Assembly (NCBI GenBank): GCA_016462625.1 | Contig: JAEMSV010000004.1 | Coordinates: 1 to 64,000, forward strand | Origin: Solirubrobacteraceae bacterium | GTDB lineage: Bacteria; Actinomycetota; Thermoleophilia; Solirubrobacterales; Solirubrobacteraceae | Reading direction: 5' to 3' | DNA: 64,000 nt | Shown here: positions 19,674-30,109 of the stretch, one piece after another | How the letters are laid out: the number at the start of each line of letters is the position of its first letter | How positions within the stretch are numbered: position 1 is the first letter of the stretch | Notes under the pieces: generated by a model | Databases searched by the model: none | Told to the model about the DNA's origin: nothing | Seen by the model: the letters and a program-made list of their open reading frames with translations, nothing else | Made by a program: the position numbers and the translations under genes

Positions 19674-20873
19674 TCAGCCCTGCGTCACGACGCTCGGCCG
19701 CTGGCTGAGCTTGACCTTCAGCGTCTTGCGCTGGTCGCCGCGAATGATTTCGACCTCGACGGTCTCCCCCGGCTTGTGCGAGCTGATGGCCCGCGCGACG
19801 TCCTCGTTGGACCGGATCGCCACGTCGCCGATCTTCACGACCACGTCACCGCCGAGCAGCACCGGGTCGTCCCCCATCTGGGCCTGGGCCGTCCCACCCT
19901 GCACGCGCGCCTGTGCAGCCGGGCTCCCGGGCTCCACGGTCTGCACGAGCGCGCCCCGCTTGGCCTCGACGCCGAGCCGGGACATCGCCGGCGACACGGT
20001 CACCGTGGTCAGGCCGATCCACGCGCGGTCGACGCGGCCCTTGGCCTTCAGCTGCGGGATGACCTCCTTCGCCGTATCGATGGGCACGGCGAAGCCGATA
20101 CCGACGCTGCCGGTCCCGCCCTGCGACGTCTGGATCTGCGAGTTCACGCCGATCACCCGACCGGCCGCATCGATCAGCGGCCCGCCCGAGTTGCCGGGGT
20201 TGATCGGCGCGTCCGTCTGGATCACGTTCTCGATCGTGAAGTTGTCGAGCCCCTTGATCTCTCGCTGCAGCGCGCTGACCACACCCGTCGTCAGCGTGCG
20301 CTCCAGGCCGAACGGATTGCCGATCGCGACCGTCGGGTCGCCGACCTGGACGTCCTTGCTGACCCCGAGCTTGAGCGGAATGAGCTTCCCGGCGTCCTTG
20401 CCGACCTTCACGAGTGCCAGGTCGGTCGACAGGTCCTTGCCGATGACCCGTCCGTCGACGAGCCGGTCGTCCTCGAGCTGGACCGAGACCCGCACGGCGC
20501 CTTCGACGACGTGCGCGTTCGTCAGGACCGTTCCGTCACGGTCGATGACGAAGCCGGTGCCTGTCGACTCGTTCTGCTCGTCCGCGCCGAACAGGTCGAA
20601 GGGCGAGGTGTCGCGCTGCACGACCTGGGCCCGGATCAGGACCACCCCGGGCGCGTCGCGCTCGTAGATCTCGCGCGGCGTCAAACCGAGGGTGCTGTCG
20701 TCCCGGTCCTTGCCCGCGGCGACCGTGCCGGACCCGGAGTCCACGAGCGGGGCCTGCTGCACCACCGTCGTGCTCTGCGGGCCACGGACCTGGTCGTACC
20801 CAATCAGCAGGACCGCGACGACGAGGCCGCCGAGCGCGGCGGCGACGAACGGAGAACGCTGCAACTGCCCCAC
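19674..20873 (-). CDS. HtrA/DegP-like membrane-anchored serine protease with PDZ domain
   Basis: 399 aa. N-terminal membrane anchor (about residues 9-25), variable linker, then a trypsin-like domain with catalytic His121 (LTNAHVV), Asp151 (STDLALVKV) and Ser229 (NPGNSGGPL), and a C-terminal PDZ domain (about 300-390, LGGDVVVKIGDVAIRSNEDV). Acts outside the membrane on misfolded or specific substrates. It is 21 nt downstream of trpC and so may ride on the trp transcript; it converges on the helicase gene with a 10-nt gap. Start GTG at 20873 is plausible, with a TTG three codons later as alternative. Confidence 0.93.
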   Translation of the reverse strand: MGQLQRSPFVAAALGGLVVAVLLIGYDQVRGPQSTTVVQQAPLVDSGSGTVAAGKDRDDSTLGLTPREIYERDAPGVVLIRAQVVQRDTSPFDLFGADEQNESTGTGFVIDRDGTVLTNAHVVEGAVRVSVQLEDDRLVDGRVIGKDLSTDLALVKVGKDAGKLIPLKLGVSKDVQVGDPTVAIGNPFGLERTLTTGVVSALQREIKGLDNFTIENVIQTDAPINPGNSGGPLIDAAGRVIGVNSQIQTSQGGTGSVGIGFAVPIDTAKEVIPQLKAKGRVDRAWIGLTTVTVSPAMSRLGVEAKRGALVQTVEPGSPAAQARVQGGTAQAQMGDDPVLLGGDVVVKIGDVAIRSNEDVARAISSHKPGETVEVEIIRGDQRKTLKVKLSQRPSVVTQG

Positions 20874-20894
20874 GTCCCGGTGCCCGGTCCGCGG

Positions 20895-21695
20895 TTAGCG
20901 GTCGGGCTCCTCGGCGTCCATGCCGGTGAGCACCCGCGTGGCCGCCTCGAGATCCTCACTCCGCATGAGGGCCTCGCCGATCAGCACCGCGTCGATGCCG
21001 ACCCGCTCGAGCTCCTCGATCTGCGCACGGGTGTGAAACCCGGACTCGGCGACGACGAGCTTGCCGGCCGGCACGTCGCTGAGGAGTTCGAACGTCCGCT
21101 GGATGTCGACGGTGAAGTCGCCGAGGTCGCGGTTGTTGATGCCGATGACGTCGGCGTCGACCACCTCGAGGGCGACATCGAGCTCCTGCTCGTCGTGGAC
21201 CTCGACGAGGACGTCGAGATCGACACCGCGCGCCTCGTCGTGCAGCCGCTTGAGCACCTTGGGCTCGAGGGCCGCGACGATCAGCAGGATCGCGTCGGCG
21301 CCCGCGGCCGCCGCCTCGAGCAACTGGTACGGGTCGACGATGAAGTCCTTGCGCAGCACCGGCAGGCCGCACGCGGCACGCGCGGCGCGCAGGTCGTCGA
21401 GCGAGCCGCCGAAGTGGCGCTCTTCGGTCAGGATCGACAGCGCGGCGGCACCACCGGCCTCGTAGGCGCGCACGATGTCGCTGATGTCGCCGCCCTCGCG
21501 GATCTCGCCTGCGGACGGCGAGCGCCGCTTGTGCTCGGCGATGAGCGACACGCCCGGACGGGCGAGCGCCTCGCTGAACGGCCGGTCGTCGCGGGAAGCC
21601 AGCAGCGCCTCGAGATCGGCTGCCGGCGTCTGCTTGCGCCGTCGTTTGACGTCCTCGCGGGTCGTCTCGACGATGCGCTCCAGAACGGAGGTCAT
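20895..21695 (-). CDS. trpC: Indole-3-glycerol-phosphate synthase
   Basis: 266 aa TIM barrel closing the indole ring of CdRP. Catalytic residues sit in LIAEHKRRSPSAGEI (Glu, Lys), LRKDFIVDPYQL (Lys), and the phosphate site GINNRDLGDFTVD and VAESGFHTRAQIEEL. The start overlaps the trpD stop by one base (TAATG). Single-function enzyme, not fused to TrpF. Confidence 0.96.
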   Translation of the reverse strand: MTSVLERIVETTREDVKRRRKQTPAADLEALLASRDDRPFSEALARPGVSLIAEHKRRSPSAGEIREGGDISDIVRAYEAGGAAALSILTEERHFGGSLDDLRAARAACGLPVLRKDFIVDPYQLLEAAAAGADAILLIVAALEPKVLKRLHDEARGVDLDVLVEVHDEQELDVALEVVDADVIGINNRDLGDFTVDIQRTFELLSDVPAGKLVVAESGFHTRAQIEELERVGIDAVLIGEALMRSEDLEAATRVLTGMDAEEPDR

Positions 21696-22749
21696 TAGGC
21701 GGGCGACAGCTCCCCGGTCACGGCGACAAGCATGTCGAGCGTCGCGGCGGCGCGCCCGTCGGCGATCGCCTCGGCGGCGAGCGAGACGCCCTCGCGCAGC
21801 GTGCGGGCCGAGCCGGCGGCGTAGATCGCCGCGCCGGCGTTGAGCGCGGACAGGTCGTGGATCGGCGTGCCCGGCGCGTGCTCACCGGCGAACAGCTCCC
21901 GGATAATCTCCGCGTTCTCCTCCGGACCGCCGCCCAACGTGGCGGCGGGATCGCGATGGCGCAGGAGCCCGACGTCCTCGGGGACCACGGTGCTCCGATG
22001 CAGCTCGGTGCCATCGACCTCGATGACGGTGGTGGGTGCGGCGACGCTCATCTCGTCCAGCTCGTCGGCCGAGGATACGACGAGTGCCCGATCGACCCCC
22101 AGGCGCGCCAGCGCCTTGGCGATCCGCTCGACGTACGCCGGGTCACTGACGCCGATCAGCTGACGGCGCGCGCCCGCCGGGTTCGTCAGGGGTCCCAGGA
22201 AGTTGAAGATCGTGCGGACCGCGAGCTCCTTGCGCACCGGGACCACGTGGCGCATCGCGCTGTGGTGGGCCGGCGCGAACATGAAGCCGAAGCCGATGTC
22301 GTCGATGCAACGCCCCACCTGCTCCGGGGTGAGATCGATGCGCACGCCGAGCGCTTCGAGGACATCGGCGGAACCAGAGCGGCCGGTCGCGCTGCGGTTG
22401 CCGTGCTTGGCCACCGCGCAGCCGGCGCCGGCGGCGATGATCGCGGCGGTCGTGGAGACGTTGAACGTCTGGCGCCCTCCGCCGGTCCCGGCGGTGTCGA
22501 CGAGGTCGTGCCGCGACGTCTGCACCGGCGTCGCGAGGGCGCGCATCGTCCTCGCCAGACCCGCGAGCTCGTCCTCCGTCTCGCCCTTCGAGCGCAGGCC
22601 GATCAGCAACGCGGCGATCTGGATCTCGCTGGCGTCGCCGCGCATGATGATCTCGAGGACCTCTGCCGCCTGGTCGGTGGTCAGGTCCTGGTGCGACGCG
22701 ACCGCGTCGATGGCCGTGGTGATGATCGGATCGGGCAATTCGCAGGCCA

Positions 22750-22750
<1 letters not shown>
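21695..22750 (-). CDS. trpD: Anthranilate phosphoribosyltransferase
   Basis: 351 aa, transfers phosphoribosyl from PRPP to anthranilate. PRPP site DTAGTGGGRQTFNVST, then KHGNRSATGRSGSADVLEALG and the hinge FMFAPAHHSAMRHV and GPLTNPAG are present. Starts with a GTG that shares a TAGTG with the trpG stop. Overlaps trpC by one base. Confidence 0.97.
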
Positions 22751-23316
<566 letters not shown>

Positions 23317-23329
23317 GCGCGCGGCTCCA

Positions 23330-24802
23330 TCATGCCCAGTCCGGCTGGGCGAGTGCCAGCTCGATCGCCCGCCGGACGGCGCGGGACTTGTTCTCGGACT
23401 CGGCGAACTCGTAGGCGGGTTTGGCGTCGGCGACGGTCCCGCCGCCGGCCTGGATGTACGCAACGCCGTCCTTGACCACGACCGTCCGGATGTGGATGCA
23501 CGTGTCGAGATCGCCGGTGTAGCTCAGGTAGCCGATCGCCCCGCCGTAGCCGCCTCGCTTGACCGGCTCGAGCTCGTCGATGATCTGCATGGCGCGGACC
23601 TTCGGGGCCCCGGACAGCGTCCCCGCAGGCAGGACGCTGCGCAACGCGTCCATCGCGGAGACGTCCGCGCGCAGCTCGCCCGAGACGCTGGAGACGATGT
23701 GCATGACGTGCGAGTAGTGCTCGACGCTCATGAACGTGTCGACCTTTACGGTGCCGTACTCGGCGACGCGGCCGAGGTCGTTGCGGGCGAGGTCGACGAG
23801 CATGACGTGCTCGGCGCATTCCTTCTCGTCGCCGAGCATCTCGGCGGCCAGCGCCTCGTCCTCCTCGGGCGTCGCGCCGCGCGGCTTCGTGCCGGCGATC
23901 GGCCGCGTGGAGATGTGGCGCCCGGTGACCGTTAGCAGCGGCTCGGGGCTCGCGCCGGCGACGTGGAAGTCCCCGAAGTCCAGGAAGTACATGTACGGCG
24001 ACGGGTTGACGACGCGCAGCCCCCGGTAGATCGAGAACGGGTCGAGATCGAGCTCCGCGCTCCAGCGCTGCGAGGGGACGACCTGGAACGTGTCGCCGGC
24101 GTGGCAGTACTCGACGATCCGCTCGACCATCGCCTCGAACTGCTCGCGCGGCATGTTCGACGTGAACTCCGGCGCGGGCCTCGGCGCGCGCGGAGCGCTG
24201 CGCGGCACGGCTCCCGCGAGGGTCTCCCGCACCTCGGCGATCGTCCGAACGGCGTCCGTGTAGGCCGCATCGAGATCTCCCTCGGCGTACACGTGCGCCA
24301 GGATCGAGATCGTGTGCTTGAGGTGGTCGAACACCACGAGCACGTCGCTCAGCATCAGCGCCATGTCGGGCAGCCCGACCGGATCGGGGTTCGGCTCGCC
24401 GAGCGGCTCGACGGTCCGCACGAGGTCGTAGCCGAAGAAGCCGACGGCGCCGCCGGCAAACGGCGGCAGGTCGGGGAGCGGGGCCTGGGAGTAGCGGCCC
24501 ACCTCGGCGGCGGCGAGCGCGTACGGATCGGCGGGCTCGTCGCCGAGCGACCAGCGGACGATGCTGCGCGGCTGGACGCCGATGAACGAGTAGCGGCCGA
24601 CCTGCTGGCCCTGCTCGGCCGACTCCAGCAGGAACGCCGGCTGCCCAGGAGCGGCCGCCCGAAGCTTCAGGAAGGCGCTGACCGGCGTCTCTGTGTCATC
24701 GATGAACGCGTGCCGCAGCGGGATGAGGTTGTACTGCTCGGCGAGGGCTCGAACCCGGTCGACCGATGGCTCGACCGGCAGCGCGTCAGCGGCGACGGCC
24801 AT
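23330..24802 (-). CDS. trpE: Anthranilate synthase component I
   Basis: 490 aa chorismate-using enzyme. N-terminal domain with feedback-site region [21 protein letters not shown] (the LLES element binds Trp in known enzymes), chorismate-binding domain with [53 protein letters not shown] and the C-terminal [15 protein letters not shown]. The presence of LLES suggests feedback inhibition by tryptophan. Start ATG at 24802 overlaps hisIE by 17 nt. Confidence 0.96.
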   Translation of the reverse strand: MAVAADALPVEPSVDRVRALAEQYNLIPLRHAFIDDTETPVSAFLKLRAAAPGQPAFLLESAEQGQQVGRYSFIGVQPRSIVRWSLGDEPADPYALAAAEVGRYSQAPLPDLPPFAGGAVGFFGYDLVRTVEPLGEPNPDPVGLPDMALMLSDVLVVFDHLKHTISILAHVYAEGDLDAAYTDAVRTIAEVRETLAGAVPRSAPRAPRPAPEFTSNMPREQFEAMVERIVEYCHAGDTFQVVPSQRWSAELDLDPFSIYRGLRVVNPSPYMYFLDFGDFHVAGASPEPLLTVTGRHISTRPIAGTKPRGATPEEDEALAAEMLGDEKECAEHVMLVDLARNDLGRVAEYGTVKVDTFMSVEHYSHVMHIVSSVSGELRADVSAMDALRSVLPAGTLSGAPKVRAMQIIDELEPVKRGGYGGAIGYLSYTGDLDTCIHIRTVVVKDGVAYIQAGGGTVADAKPAYEFAESENKSRAVRRAIELALAQPDWA

Positions 24803-25382
24803 TGAGCACCTCCTGCGCCCCCCGCACCGTGTGCCCGCGGCCCTGGAGGAGCGCGAGCAGGTGGTACAGGACGTCGGCGGCTTCTTCGTCGACGCGCTCG
24901 TCGCTCTCCTCACGGACGGCGCGAACGACCTCCTCGGCCTCCTCCTGGACCTTCTCCCCCGCGAGCCTCGGGTCGTTCAGCAGCTCGACGGTGTAGGAGC
25001 CGGTGTCTTGGGACGCAGCGCGCTCGGCCATCGTCCGGCTGAGGTACGGGATCGCCTCGTGCGGTGCGTGCGCGTCGGTCTCGCCGTTGTGGAAGCACGT
25101 GCGGGCGCCCGTGTGACACGCCGGCCCAACGGGCTCGACCAGCGCGAGCAGCGCGTCGCCGTCGCAGTCCAGCCGCAGCGCGCGGACCTTCTGGACGTTG
25201 CCGGAGGTCGCGCCCTTGTGCCAGAGCTCCTGCCGCGAGCGGCTCCACAGGTGCAGCTCACCCGTCTCGCGGGTGCGCGCGAGCGCCTCCTCGTTGGCGT
25301 AGGCGAGCGTGAGGACTTCCCCCGTGCTCCAGTCCTGGATCACGACGGCGATCAGGCCGTTCTCATCGAAGCGGATCTCCAT
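24786..25382 (-). CDS. hisIE: Bifunctional phosphoribosyl-AMP cyclohydrolase / phosphoribosyl-ATP diphosphatase
   Basis: 198 aa, steps 2 and 3 of histidine synthesis. HisI domain (1-110): [27 protein letters not shown] core, [19 protein letters not shown] and [10 protein letters not shown], holding the Zn and Mg ligands. HisE domain (125-198): [17 protein letters not shown] and [16 protein letters not shown] histidine gene heads the trpEGDC unit and overlaps trpE; both pathways use PRPP. Its ATG directly abuts a 8-bp stem-loop and has no clear Shine-Dalgarno sequence. Confidence 0.95.
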   Translation of the reverse strand: MEIRFDENGLIAVVIQDWSTGEVLTLAYANEEALARTRETGELHLWSRSRQELWHKGATSGNVQKVRALRLDCDGDALLALVEPVGPACHTGARTCFHNGETDAHAPHEAIPYLSRTMAERAASQDTGSYTVELLNDPRLAGEKVQEEAEEVVRAVREESDERVDEEAADVLYHLLALLQGRGHTVRGAQEVLNGRRR

Positions 25383-25464
25383 GGCCCGCGGCAGTCTACG
25401 AGCGCGGGCCGCCCCTGGACGGGCGCTAGCGACTGCCAGGCGTGTCCTAGGCCATGCGTCCAGG
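25383..25464 (-). promoter_or_regulatory. Structured 5' leader of the hisIE-trpEGDC unit
   Basis: GGCCCGCG (25383-25390) pairs perfectly with 25403-25410, 12-nt loop, touching the hisIE start codon. CCTGGACG (25414-25421) pairs with 25457-25464 around a 35-nt loop that itself can fold. These stems could govern initiation or read-through. I found no Trp- or His-rich leader peptide, so a classical attenuator is not supported. Confidence 0.35.
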
Positions 25465-25670
25465 AGCGTTGCAGCCGACCATGCAGGTGGCCGACCAATG
25501 GAGAGACAGGCGCAGCGTGGCTCATGGATGAGCCGCCCGCACCGGCCATATACCGCCGGCGGGTCGCCAAGGACAAAGAGATCGACCGTTGCCGATCGGC
25601 GAATCCGGCAACTCCCGTGGATCTCGAGTCAAGCCTGCTCATTGAGAGGGATGATCTGAGGGGACATCCT
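25465..25670. other. Intergenic stretch between hisIE and era
   Basis: No supported gene in 25383-25720. Besides the leader stems and the era hairpin it holds a near-palindrome GGCTCAT-GG-ATGAGCC (about 25519-25534), the palindrome GCCGATCGGC, and a candidate minus-strand promoter: TTGTCC (25576-25571), 18 bp, TATATG (25552-25547), which would give a leader of about 160 nt for hisIE. Open frames here have no protein-like composition. Confidence 0.4.
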
Positions 25671-25706
25671 GGTTGCGGCGGGCGACGACGGTTGCCCGCC
25701 GCAACC
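25671..25706 (-). terminator. Strong hairpin downstream of era
   Basis: GGTTGCGGCGGGC (25671-25683) pairs perfectly with 25694-25706; including inner pairs the stem reaches 16 bp with a GACG tetraloop. It starts 15 nt after the era stop. No T-run follows, as is common for terminators in high-GC genomes. Confidence 0.65.
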
Positions 25707-25720
25707 CTCTCTCCTGTGAG

Positions 25721-26614
25721 CTATTCGATCCCGAGCCGGTCCAGCGCGCGCTCGTCGCCGCGCCAGTCCTTGCGCACGCGGACCGACAGATCCAGATGGA
25801 CCTTGCCACCGAGCTCGCGCTGCAGCTCCTTGCGGGCGGCCGTGCCGATCGCCTTGATCATCTTGCCCTGCGCGCCCACGAGGATGCCCTTCTGCGAGTT
25901 GCTCTCGACCCACAGGTAGGCGGTCACGCGGGTGAGGCCCTCACGGACCTCCTCGACGTCATCGATGATGACCTCGACCGCGTGCGGCACCTCCTGGAAC
26001 GTCCGCCGCAGGACCTGCTCGCGGATCAACTCGGCCATGAGGACGGCCTCGGTCTGGTCGGACTCCTCGTCCGCGTCGAAGTAGAACGGCCCCTCCGGCA
26101 GCAGCCCGGTGAGCCGCTCCATGAGCGGCGCGATGCCGGTCCCCTTGCGCGCGCTGATCGGGTAGACGTCGTCGCCGATCTCGAGGTCGCTCACGGCCTG
26201 GAGCACGACCAGCAGCTTGTCGTCGCGCAGCTTGTCGACCTTGTTGACGGCCACGATCACCGGAACGCTGGCCTTGCGCAGCGCTTCGGCGATGAACTTG
26301 TCCCCGTGGCCGACGCCCTCGAGGCCGTTGACGACCATGAGGCAGGCGTCGCTGTCAGCCAGTTCACGCTCGACCCGGGCCTGCATGCGCGTGGTCAGCT
26401 CGTCGCGCGGGCGCTGGACGCCGGGCAGGTCGACGAGCACGAGCTGCCAGTCCTCCCCCGTCGCGACACCGCGGATCGCCCGGCGGGTCGTCTGCGGCTT
26501 GTCGGAGACGATCGCGATCTTGTGCCCGACGATCGCGTTGATCAGCGTCGACTTGCCGACGTTGGGTCGTCCCGCGAGCGCGACGAACCCGGACCGGGTG
26601 GTCACTGCTCCCAC
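25721..26614 (-). CDS. era: GTPase Era
   Basis: About 297 aa. Binds 16S rRNA and aids 30S assembly. G-domain motifs: G1 GRPNVGKST, G2 KPQTTRRAI, G3 VDLPGVQ, G4 NKVDK, G5 SARKG. C-terminal KH domain with ESNSQKGILVGAQGKMIKAIG. The start may be GTG at 26614 or, better, GTG at 26605, which overlaps the ybeY stop as GTGA. Same unit as yqeY-phoH-ybeY. Confidence 0.96.
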   Translation of the reverse strand: MGAVTTRSGFVALAGRPNVGKSTLINAIVGHKIAIVSDKPQTTRRAIRGVATGEDWQLVLVDLPGVQRPRDELTTRMQARVERELADSDACLMVVNGLEGVGHGDKFIAEALRKASVPVIVAVNKVDKLRDDKLLVVLQAVSDLEIGDDVYPISARKGTGIAPLMERLTGLLPEGPFYFDADEESDQTEAVLMAELIREQVLRRTFQEVPHAVEVIIDDVEEVREGLTRVTAYLWVESNSQKGILVGAQGKMIKAIGTAARKELQRELGGKVHLDLSVRVRKDWRGDERALDRLGIE

Positions 26615-27018
26615 GAGAGCAGCTCGGCCTGCAGCGCGAGCATCTCGCCCTCGTCGGTCTCATGGTCCATCCCGGTGAGGTGCAGCGCGCCGTGGATGAT
26701 GGCCTCGCGCAGATCCTCGGTGTGCTCCGCGCAGATGACGATGTCGCCGAGCTCGATCTCCACTTCGCCGATGACCTCGGGGACCGTCCCGGCCTCGCCC
26801 TCTCCATCGATGGGGAAGCTCAGGACGTCGGTCGGCCCGTCCTTGCCGCGGTGCTCGGCGTTCAGCTCGGCGATGCGCTCGGCGTCGACGAACTCCACGG
26901 CGCAGTGCCCCGCGTCGATCCCAGCGCTCGCCAGCGCGATGGCAACGAGCCGCTCGATCTCCGGCGGCGGGGGCGCGCCGGGTGCCAGTCGCGCACCGAT
27001 GACCTCGACTTCCAACAT
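26602..27018 (-). CDS. ybeY: Endoribonuclease YbeY (rRNA maturation factor)
   Basis: 138 aa metal-dependent RNase family acting in 16S rRNA 3' processing and ribosome quality control. The zinc motif HGALHLTGMDHE (H-x3-H-x5-H) lies near the C-terminus; the conserved GPTDVLSFP segment precedes it. Sits between phoH (10-nt gap) and era, the usual genome order. Confidence 0.95.
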   Translation of the reverse strand: MLEVEVIGARLAPGAPPPPEIERLVAIALASAGIDAGHCAVEFVDAERIAELNAEHRGKDGPTDVLSFPIDGEGEAGTVPEVIGEVEIELGDIVICAEHTEDLREAIIHGALHLTGMDHETDEGEMLALQAELLSWEQ

Positions 27019-27028
27019 CCGATGGAGC

Positions 27029-28006
27029 CTAGGCCCGCCGCCGCTCAGCCGGCCGCAGCTCGGGGGTCAGGCTCGTCGCGTGCGCGTCGTAGGCCTCCAC
27101 GATCCGCTGCACGATCCGGTGGCGGACGACGTCCTCGCCGCCGAACCGCACGAAGTCGATGCCCTCGATCCCCTCGAGGATCTCGGCGACCGCGACGAGG
27201 CCTGACTTCTGGTCGCGCGGGAGGTCGACCTGCGTGACGTCGCCGGTGACCACCATCCGCGAGTTGAAGCCCAGCCGCGTGAGGATCATCTTCATCTGCT
27301 CGGGCGTGGTGTTCTGCGCCTCGTCGAGGATGATGAAGCTGTCGTTCAGCGTGCGGCCGCGCATGAAGGCGAGCGGCGCGACCTCGATCTGCCCGCGCTC
27401 CAGCGCCTGCTGCACCTTCTCGGCGTCGAGCATGTCGTGCAGCGCGTCGAAGAGCGGGCGCAGGTACGGGTCGATCTTCGCCATCAGATCGCCGGGCAGG
27501 AAGCCCAGACGCTCACCCGCCTCGACCGCGGGGCGCGTGAGGATGATCCGGTTGACCTGGCGCTCGCTGAGCGCGGCCGCGGCCAGCGCCACGGCCAGGA
27601 AGGTCTTGCCGGTACCGGCGGGGCCGATGCCGAAGGTGATGGTGTTCTCGCGGATCGAGTCGACGTACCGCTTCTGGTTGACCGTCTTCGGCGCGACGCG
27701 GCGCGAGCGGTGCTTCCAGACGACGTCCTCGAGGATCTTCGCCGGGTCCTCGTGGCGGTCGAGCGCACCGGTGACCGCGGCGATCGTGCCCGGCGCGATC
27801 TCGTGACCCTGCTCGATGAGGTCGCTCAGCTCGCGGATGACGGTCGTCGCCTCGGACACCGCCTCGGGGGTGCCGTCGAGCGTCACGACGTTGCCGCGCA
27901 GGTAGACCTCGCAGCTGACGTGGTTCTCGATCTCGCGCAGCACGGAATCGCCACTGCCGGCGAGGCTCGCTGCCACTTCGTTGGAAACTTCGATCTGACT
28001 ACGCAC
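27029..28006 (-). CDS. PhoH-family ATPase
   Basis: 325 aa. N-terminal KH-like part (about residues 1-100) and a P-loop ATPase with [38 protein letters not shown], and Walker [18 protein letters not shown] followed by [12 protein letters not shown]. PhoH proteins with YbeY are linked to RNA processing. GTG start with GGGAGG upstream, overlapping the yqeY stop by 8 nt. Confidence 0.93.
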   Translation of the reverse strand: MRSQIEVSNEVAASLAGSGDSVLREIENHVSCEVYLRGNVVTLDGTPEAVSEATTVIRELSDLIEQGHEIAPGTIAAVTGALDRHEDPAKILEDVVWKHRSRRVAPKTVNQKRYVDSIRENTITFGIGPAGTGKTFLAVALAAAALSERQVNRIILTRPAVEAGERLGFLPGDLMAKIDPYLRPLFDALHDMLDAEKVQQALERGQIEVAPLAFMRGRTLNDSFIILDEAQNTTPEQMKMILTRLGFNSRMVVTGDVTQVDLPRDQKSGLVAVAEILEGIEGIDFVRFGGEDVVRHRIVQRIVEAYDAHATSLTPELRPAERRRA

Positions 28007-28430
28007 CGAGCACCTCCCTCACGATCGCACTGACCCGCTTGCCGTCGGCGCGCCCGCCCACCTTGGGCATCGCCGCCTTCATGACCTGCCCCATGTCCTT
28101 CGGACTCGAAGCCCCTGATTCCGCCACCGCCGCCTCGACGATCGCCTTGAGCTCATCGTCGCCCAGCTCAGCCGGCAGATAGGCCGAGATCAGCTCCGCC
28201 TCGGACTCTTCCTGGGCGGCCAGCTCGGGCCGGTCGCCCTTGCGGAACGCCTCAGCGGCCTCGACGCGGCGCTTGCGCTCGCGGCGCAGCACCGCAAGCT
28301 CATCGTCGCTGCCATCCTTCGCGGCCTTCTGCAGCTCGCTGAGCACCAGACGCAGCGCGCCGACACGCTCGGACTCGCCCGCCTTCATGGCGGCAGTCAA
28401 ATCCGTCTTCACCGTGTCGGCCAGCGTCAT
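27999..28430 (-). CDS. GatB/YqeY domain protein
   Basis: 143 aa. Matches the stand-alone YqeY family related to the tRNA-binding tail of GatB: MTLADTVKTDLTAAMKAGE opening, RRERKRRVEAAEAF, LISAYLPAELGDDELKAIV and GQVMKAAMPKVGGRADGKRVS. Function is not firmly established; a role with tRNA or amidotransferases is presumed. First gene of the yqeY-phoH-ybeY-era unit. Confidence 0.92.
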   Translation of the reverse strand: MTLADTVKTDLTAAMKAGESERVGALRLVLSELQKAAKDGSDDELAVLRRERKRRVEAAEAFRKGDRPELAAQEESEAELISAYLPAELGDDELKAIVEAAVAESGASSPKDMGQVMKAAMPKVGGRADGKRVSAIVREVLGA

Positions 28431-28456
28431 CAGGTCCTACCCACAATAGAACCCCG

Positions 28457-28494
28457 CCCGGTCACCGGGTTCAGACCCAGCCCGGTCAGACCGG
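28457..28494 (-). terminator. Tandem palindromes at the end of the BY-kinase gene
   Basis: CCCGGT-c-ACCGGG (28457-28469) and CCGGTC-a-GACCGG (28482-28494) lie around the 3' end of the upstream kinase gene, in a 55-nt gap before yqeY. They may act as a weak terminator; spacers of one base make stable hairpins less likely than protein-binding sites. Confidence 0.3.
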
Positions 28495-30057
28495 CTCGAA
28501 CTCGCTCGGGTCGCGCGGGGCGGCCGGCGCAGCGGGCACGGTCGACGCGGCGGGCTGCCGGTCCGGAGGCGTGTAGTAGTCGCTGGTCCCGCCCTTCACG
28601 CCGTTGATGACGAGCCCGAGGATCGTCGCGTCGAGCCGGACGAGCTCCTCGCGCAGCAGCGTCAGTGCGCCACGCTTCGTTGCGCCCATCCGCGCCACCA
28701 CGAGAACGCCGTCGGCGTGCCGGAGCAGCGGGATCGCATCGGCGACGACCGTCATCGGCGGGGTGTCGACGATGACGAGGTCGAAGTCCTCGCGGGCGCG
28801 CGCCAGCAGCGAGGCCATCGCCTCGGACTCGAGCAGGTCCCCTGGATTGGGCGGCGGCGGGCCCGCCGGGAGGACGCGCATCGGCCCCTCGGGCTGGCCG
28901 TCGCGCCCCTGGGCGGGCGTCTGCAGCGCGTCGGAGAAGTCGGTGTGCCCGATGAGGACGCTCGTGAGGCCCGGCAGCGGGTGGACGCCGTAGCGCCGCC
29001 CGATCTCGGCCCGGCGAAGGTCGGCCTCGATCAGGACGGTCCGCGCACCGCTCTCGGCCGCCGCCTGCGCGAGGTTCCAGGCGACCGTGCTCTTGCCGTC
29101 GCCCGAGTCGGTCGACGTGACGAGGACGACGCGCGCGTCACGCGTGACGTCGAAGTACCGCAGGTTCGCGCGAAGCAGGCGGAACGCCTCGACGTCGCGG
29201 AGGCCCAGGCCCTCGAACCCCCCGGCCTGGCGTGCGAGCCCGCGGCTCTGCGCGACGGTGCCCAGGATCGGGCGGCCGAGCTCCTCCCGCGCCTCCTCGG
29301 GGTCGCGCAGGCGCCGGTCGAGGCGATCGACCAGCAGCGCCAGGGCGATCCCCAGCAGGCCGCCGAGGAAGAAGCCCAGGATGGTGTTGCGACGGGTCTT
29401 CGGTGCCGACGGGAGCGAAGACGCGACCGGCTGCTCGACCATCTCGACGCTGCCCGTCTGGACGGCCTCGAGGGTGCGAAGGTCCCGCAGGCGGTCCCGG
29501 AGCTCGGCGACCTGCGCGGTCTGCCCGTCGTCCTCCAGGCGCGACAGGCGCGTGCGGACGAGGTCGGCGGCCTGCGCGATCGGCTTGCGCGCCGACTCGC
29601 GGCGGAAGGCGATGAACTGCTCGGCGAACACGGTCGCGTACTTTGCGGCGGCCTCCGGGGACGTCGCCGTGGCCGTCACCTCGACCATGTCGGAGTTCGC
29701 GCGCTCACTGACGCTGACGCTCGCGGTCGCCAGGCCCGGGGTTGGATCCTTCGCCAGGGCCTGCGCGGTGCGGCGGGAGATCCCGGGAAGCGCGACGAGC
29801 TGCGCGTTCGTCGCAGCGATCCGGGCCGGATCGATCCGCGTAGCGGCGAGGGGCTGACCCAGCAGCTGCTGGTCGAGCGTGTTGTCGCGGAACAGCAGAA
29901 GGGCCGTGGACTGGTACTCCTTCTCCTGGGCCTTGGAGAAGGCGAACGCGGCCAGCGGCGTGACGATCACGCACAGCACGACGACGAGCCAGCGCCTGCG
30001 GAGCGCGCGCAACGTGGCCTCGAGGCCGAAGCCCGCGTCGGTGTCCGGGGACGTCAT
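28486..30057 (-). CDS. Wzz-type chain-length regulator fused to BY-kinase (copy 1)
   Basis: 523 aa. N-terminal Wzz domain between two membrane helices (about residues 18-38 and 232-252), with coiled-coil between; then a CpsD-like tyrosine autokinase with Walker A STDSGDGKSTVAWNLA, A' motif VLIEADLRR and Walker B LVIVDTPPM. The C-terminus has SDYYTPPD, a short candidate tyrosine cluster. Such proteins control polymer length and export in surface polysaccharide synthesis. ATG at 30057 chosen; the longer frame mirrors the neighbour. About 40-50% like the copy at 31973-33661 by eye. Confidence 0.92.
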   Translation of the reverse strand: MTSPDTDAGFGLEATLRALRRRWLVVVLCVIVTPLAAFAFSKAQEKEYQSTALLLFRDNTLDQQLLGQPLAATRIDPARIAATNAQLVALPGISRRTAQALAKDPTPGLATASVSVSERANSDMVEVTATATSPEAAAKYATVFAEQFIAFRRESARKPIAQAADLVRTRLSRLEDDGQTAQVAELRDRLRDLRTLEAVQTGSVEMVEQPVASSLPSAPKTRRNTILGFFLGGLLGIALALLVDRLDRRLRDPEEAREELGRPILGTVAQSRGLARQAGGFEGLGLRDVEAFRLLRANLRYFDVTRDARVVLVTSTDSGDGKSTVAWNLAQAAAESGARTVLIEADLRRAEIGRRYGVHPLPGLTSVLIGHTDFSDALQTPAQGRDGQPEGPMRVLPAGPPPPNPGDLLESEAMASLLARAREDFDLVIVDTPPMTVVADAIPLLRHADGVLVVARMGATKRGALTLLREELVRLDATILGLVINGVKGGTSDYYTPPDRQPAASTVPAAPAAPRDPSEFEPV

Positions 30058-30109
30058 GAAGCGCGAAGCGTAACCCAGAAGGACCCACCACGCCCAGTCC
30101 GCCGAGCGC

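Noticed and set aside
25352..25642. A 96-codon minus-strand frame in the hisIE leader, considered as leader peptide or gene
   Set aside because: Only a few scattered Trp codons, overlaps the hisIE start in another frame, no protein-like pattern.
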